NCBI GenBank assembly: GCA_021776775.1
Contig: JAJFFE010000173.1
Location: 1-33,795 of the forward strand
Origin: Planctomycetota bacterium
Lineage (GTDB): Bacteria; Planctomycetota; UBA8108; UBA1146; JAJFFE01
DNA: 33,795 nucleotides
Reading direction: 5' to 3'
Below, in pieces: positions 33,754 through 33,795 of the stretch. A program made the position numbers and the translations under genes. Positions within the stretch are counted from its first letter, which is position 1. Every line of letters starts with the position of its first letter. A model generated the notes under the pieces. The model saw nothing but the letters and a program-made list of their open reading frames with translations, ran no database searches and had not been told where the DNA came from.

Positions 33754-33795
33754 GTGTCCCGAGTAGAGTTTATTGAGCTGTTGGGGTCCTGGGAA
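33754..33795 (+). CDS. Start of an unidentified gene, cut by the window edge
   Basis: GTG at 33754 with a full AAGGAGG (33742-33748) five bases upstream; the first 14 codons read MSRVEFIELLGSWE and run off the window. Too short to identify. It follows the strong terminator, so it needs its own promoter; TATCTT at 33711-33716 could be a -10, but no -35 was found. Confidence 0.55.
   Translation, partial: MSRVEFIELLGSWE

Noticed and set aside
1..33795. tRNA, rRNA, CRISPR arrays, insertion sequences, phage genes, origin of replication
   Set aside because: Reading both strands I saw no T-loop-like clusters, no regularly spaced repeats, no transposase or integrase motifs and no dnaA-box clusters. 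Low-similarity copies could still be missed by eye.

Overview
The window looks like chromosomal DNA from a GC-rich member of the Planctomycetota (PVC superphylum). Four things suggest this: a secreted protein ending in a dockerin-like RGD/DxDxxG tail of planctomycete style; a very long GreA-type factor like the one in Chlamydiae; a BlaI/M56-peptidase pair of the type expanded in planctomycetes; and many secreted FG-GAP, lipoprotein and Met-rich proteins with no close bacterial textbook equivalent. I saw no rRNA, tRNA, CRISPR, insertion sequence or phage gene. Composition and coding style look even, so I read it as core chromosome rather than an island.

Layout. 141-2234: secreted zinc metallopeptidase with dockerin-like tail. 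2235-2794: long non-coding stretch ending in the queA promoter. 2795-4566: queA and a J-domain protein. 4586-6094 (minus): SLC13-type anion/Na+ symporter. 6341-8010: a lipoprotein pair, the second a predicted HExxH peptidase. 7993-11019 (minus): a compact five-gene run gltA-moaD-moaE-lipoprotein-lipoprotein. 11020-11769: a 750-base non-coding region with a perfect TATAAT, a perfect 11-bp hairpin and a set of competing hairpins. 11770-12543 (minus): fabI. 12660-15524 (minus): trypsin-like protease plus a large Met-rich secreted protein. 15897-18191: nine-repeat FG-GAP protein. 18271-19128 (minus) ispH and 19182-20456 (plus) guaD, divergent, both with TTG starts. 20553-23770: blaI and an M56 sensor peptidase with LysM, preceded by two operator copies. 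23819-25578 (minus): flhB-C-terminal-like and fliK-like genes. 25709-27085: AI-2E family transporter. 27131-28321 (minus): RlmI-like methyltransferase. 28431-33583: hutU-hutI-greA-fusion operon, closed by a strong terminator. 33754 onward: start of another gene.

How the genes fit together. Housekeeping functions dominate: queuosine, citrate synthase, molybdopterin synthase, fatty acid elongation, isoprenoid, histidine and guanine catabolism, RNA polymerase rescue. The more unusual parts are regulatory or envelope-related. The BlaI/M56 pair carries periplasmic repeats and a LysM module where a beta-lactam sensor would be expected, with an operator lying exactly in the promoter spacer and a probably leaderless message. 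The long gltA leader could hold a small RNA or attenuator. The Gre fusion is coupled to the hut genes. Start codons were chosen by Shine-Dalgarno spacing and family length; several are TTG or GTG.
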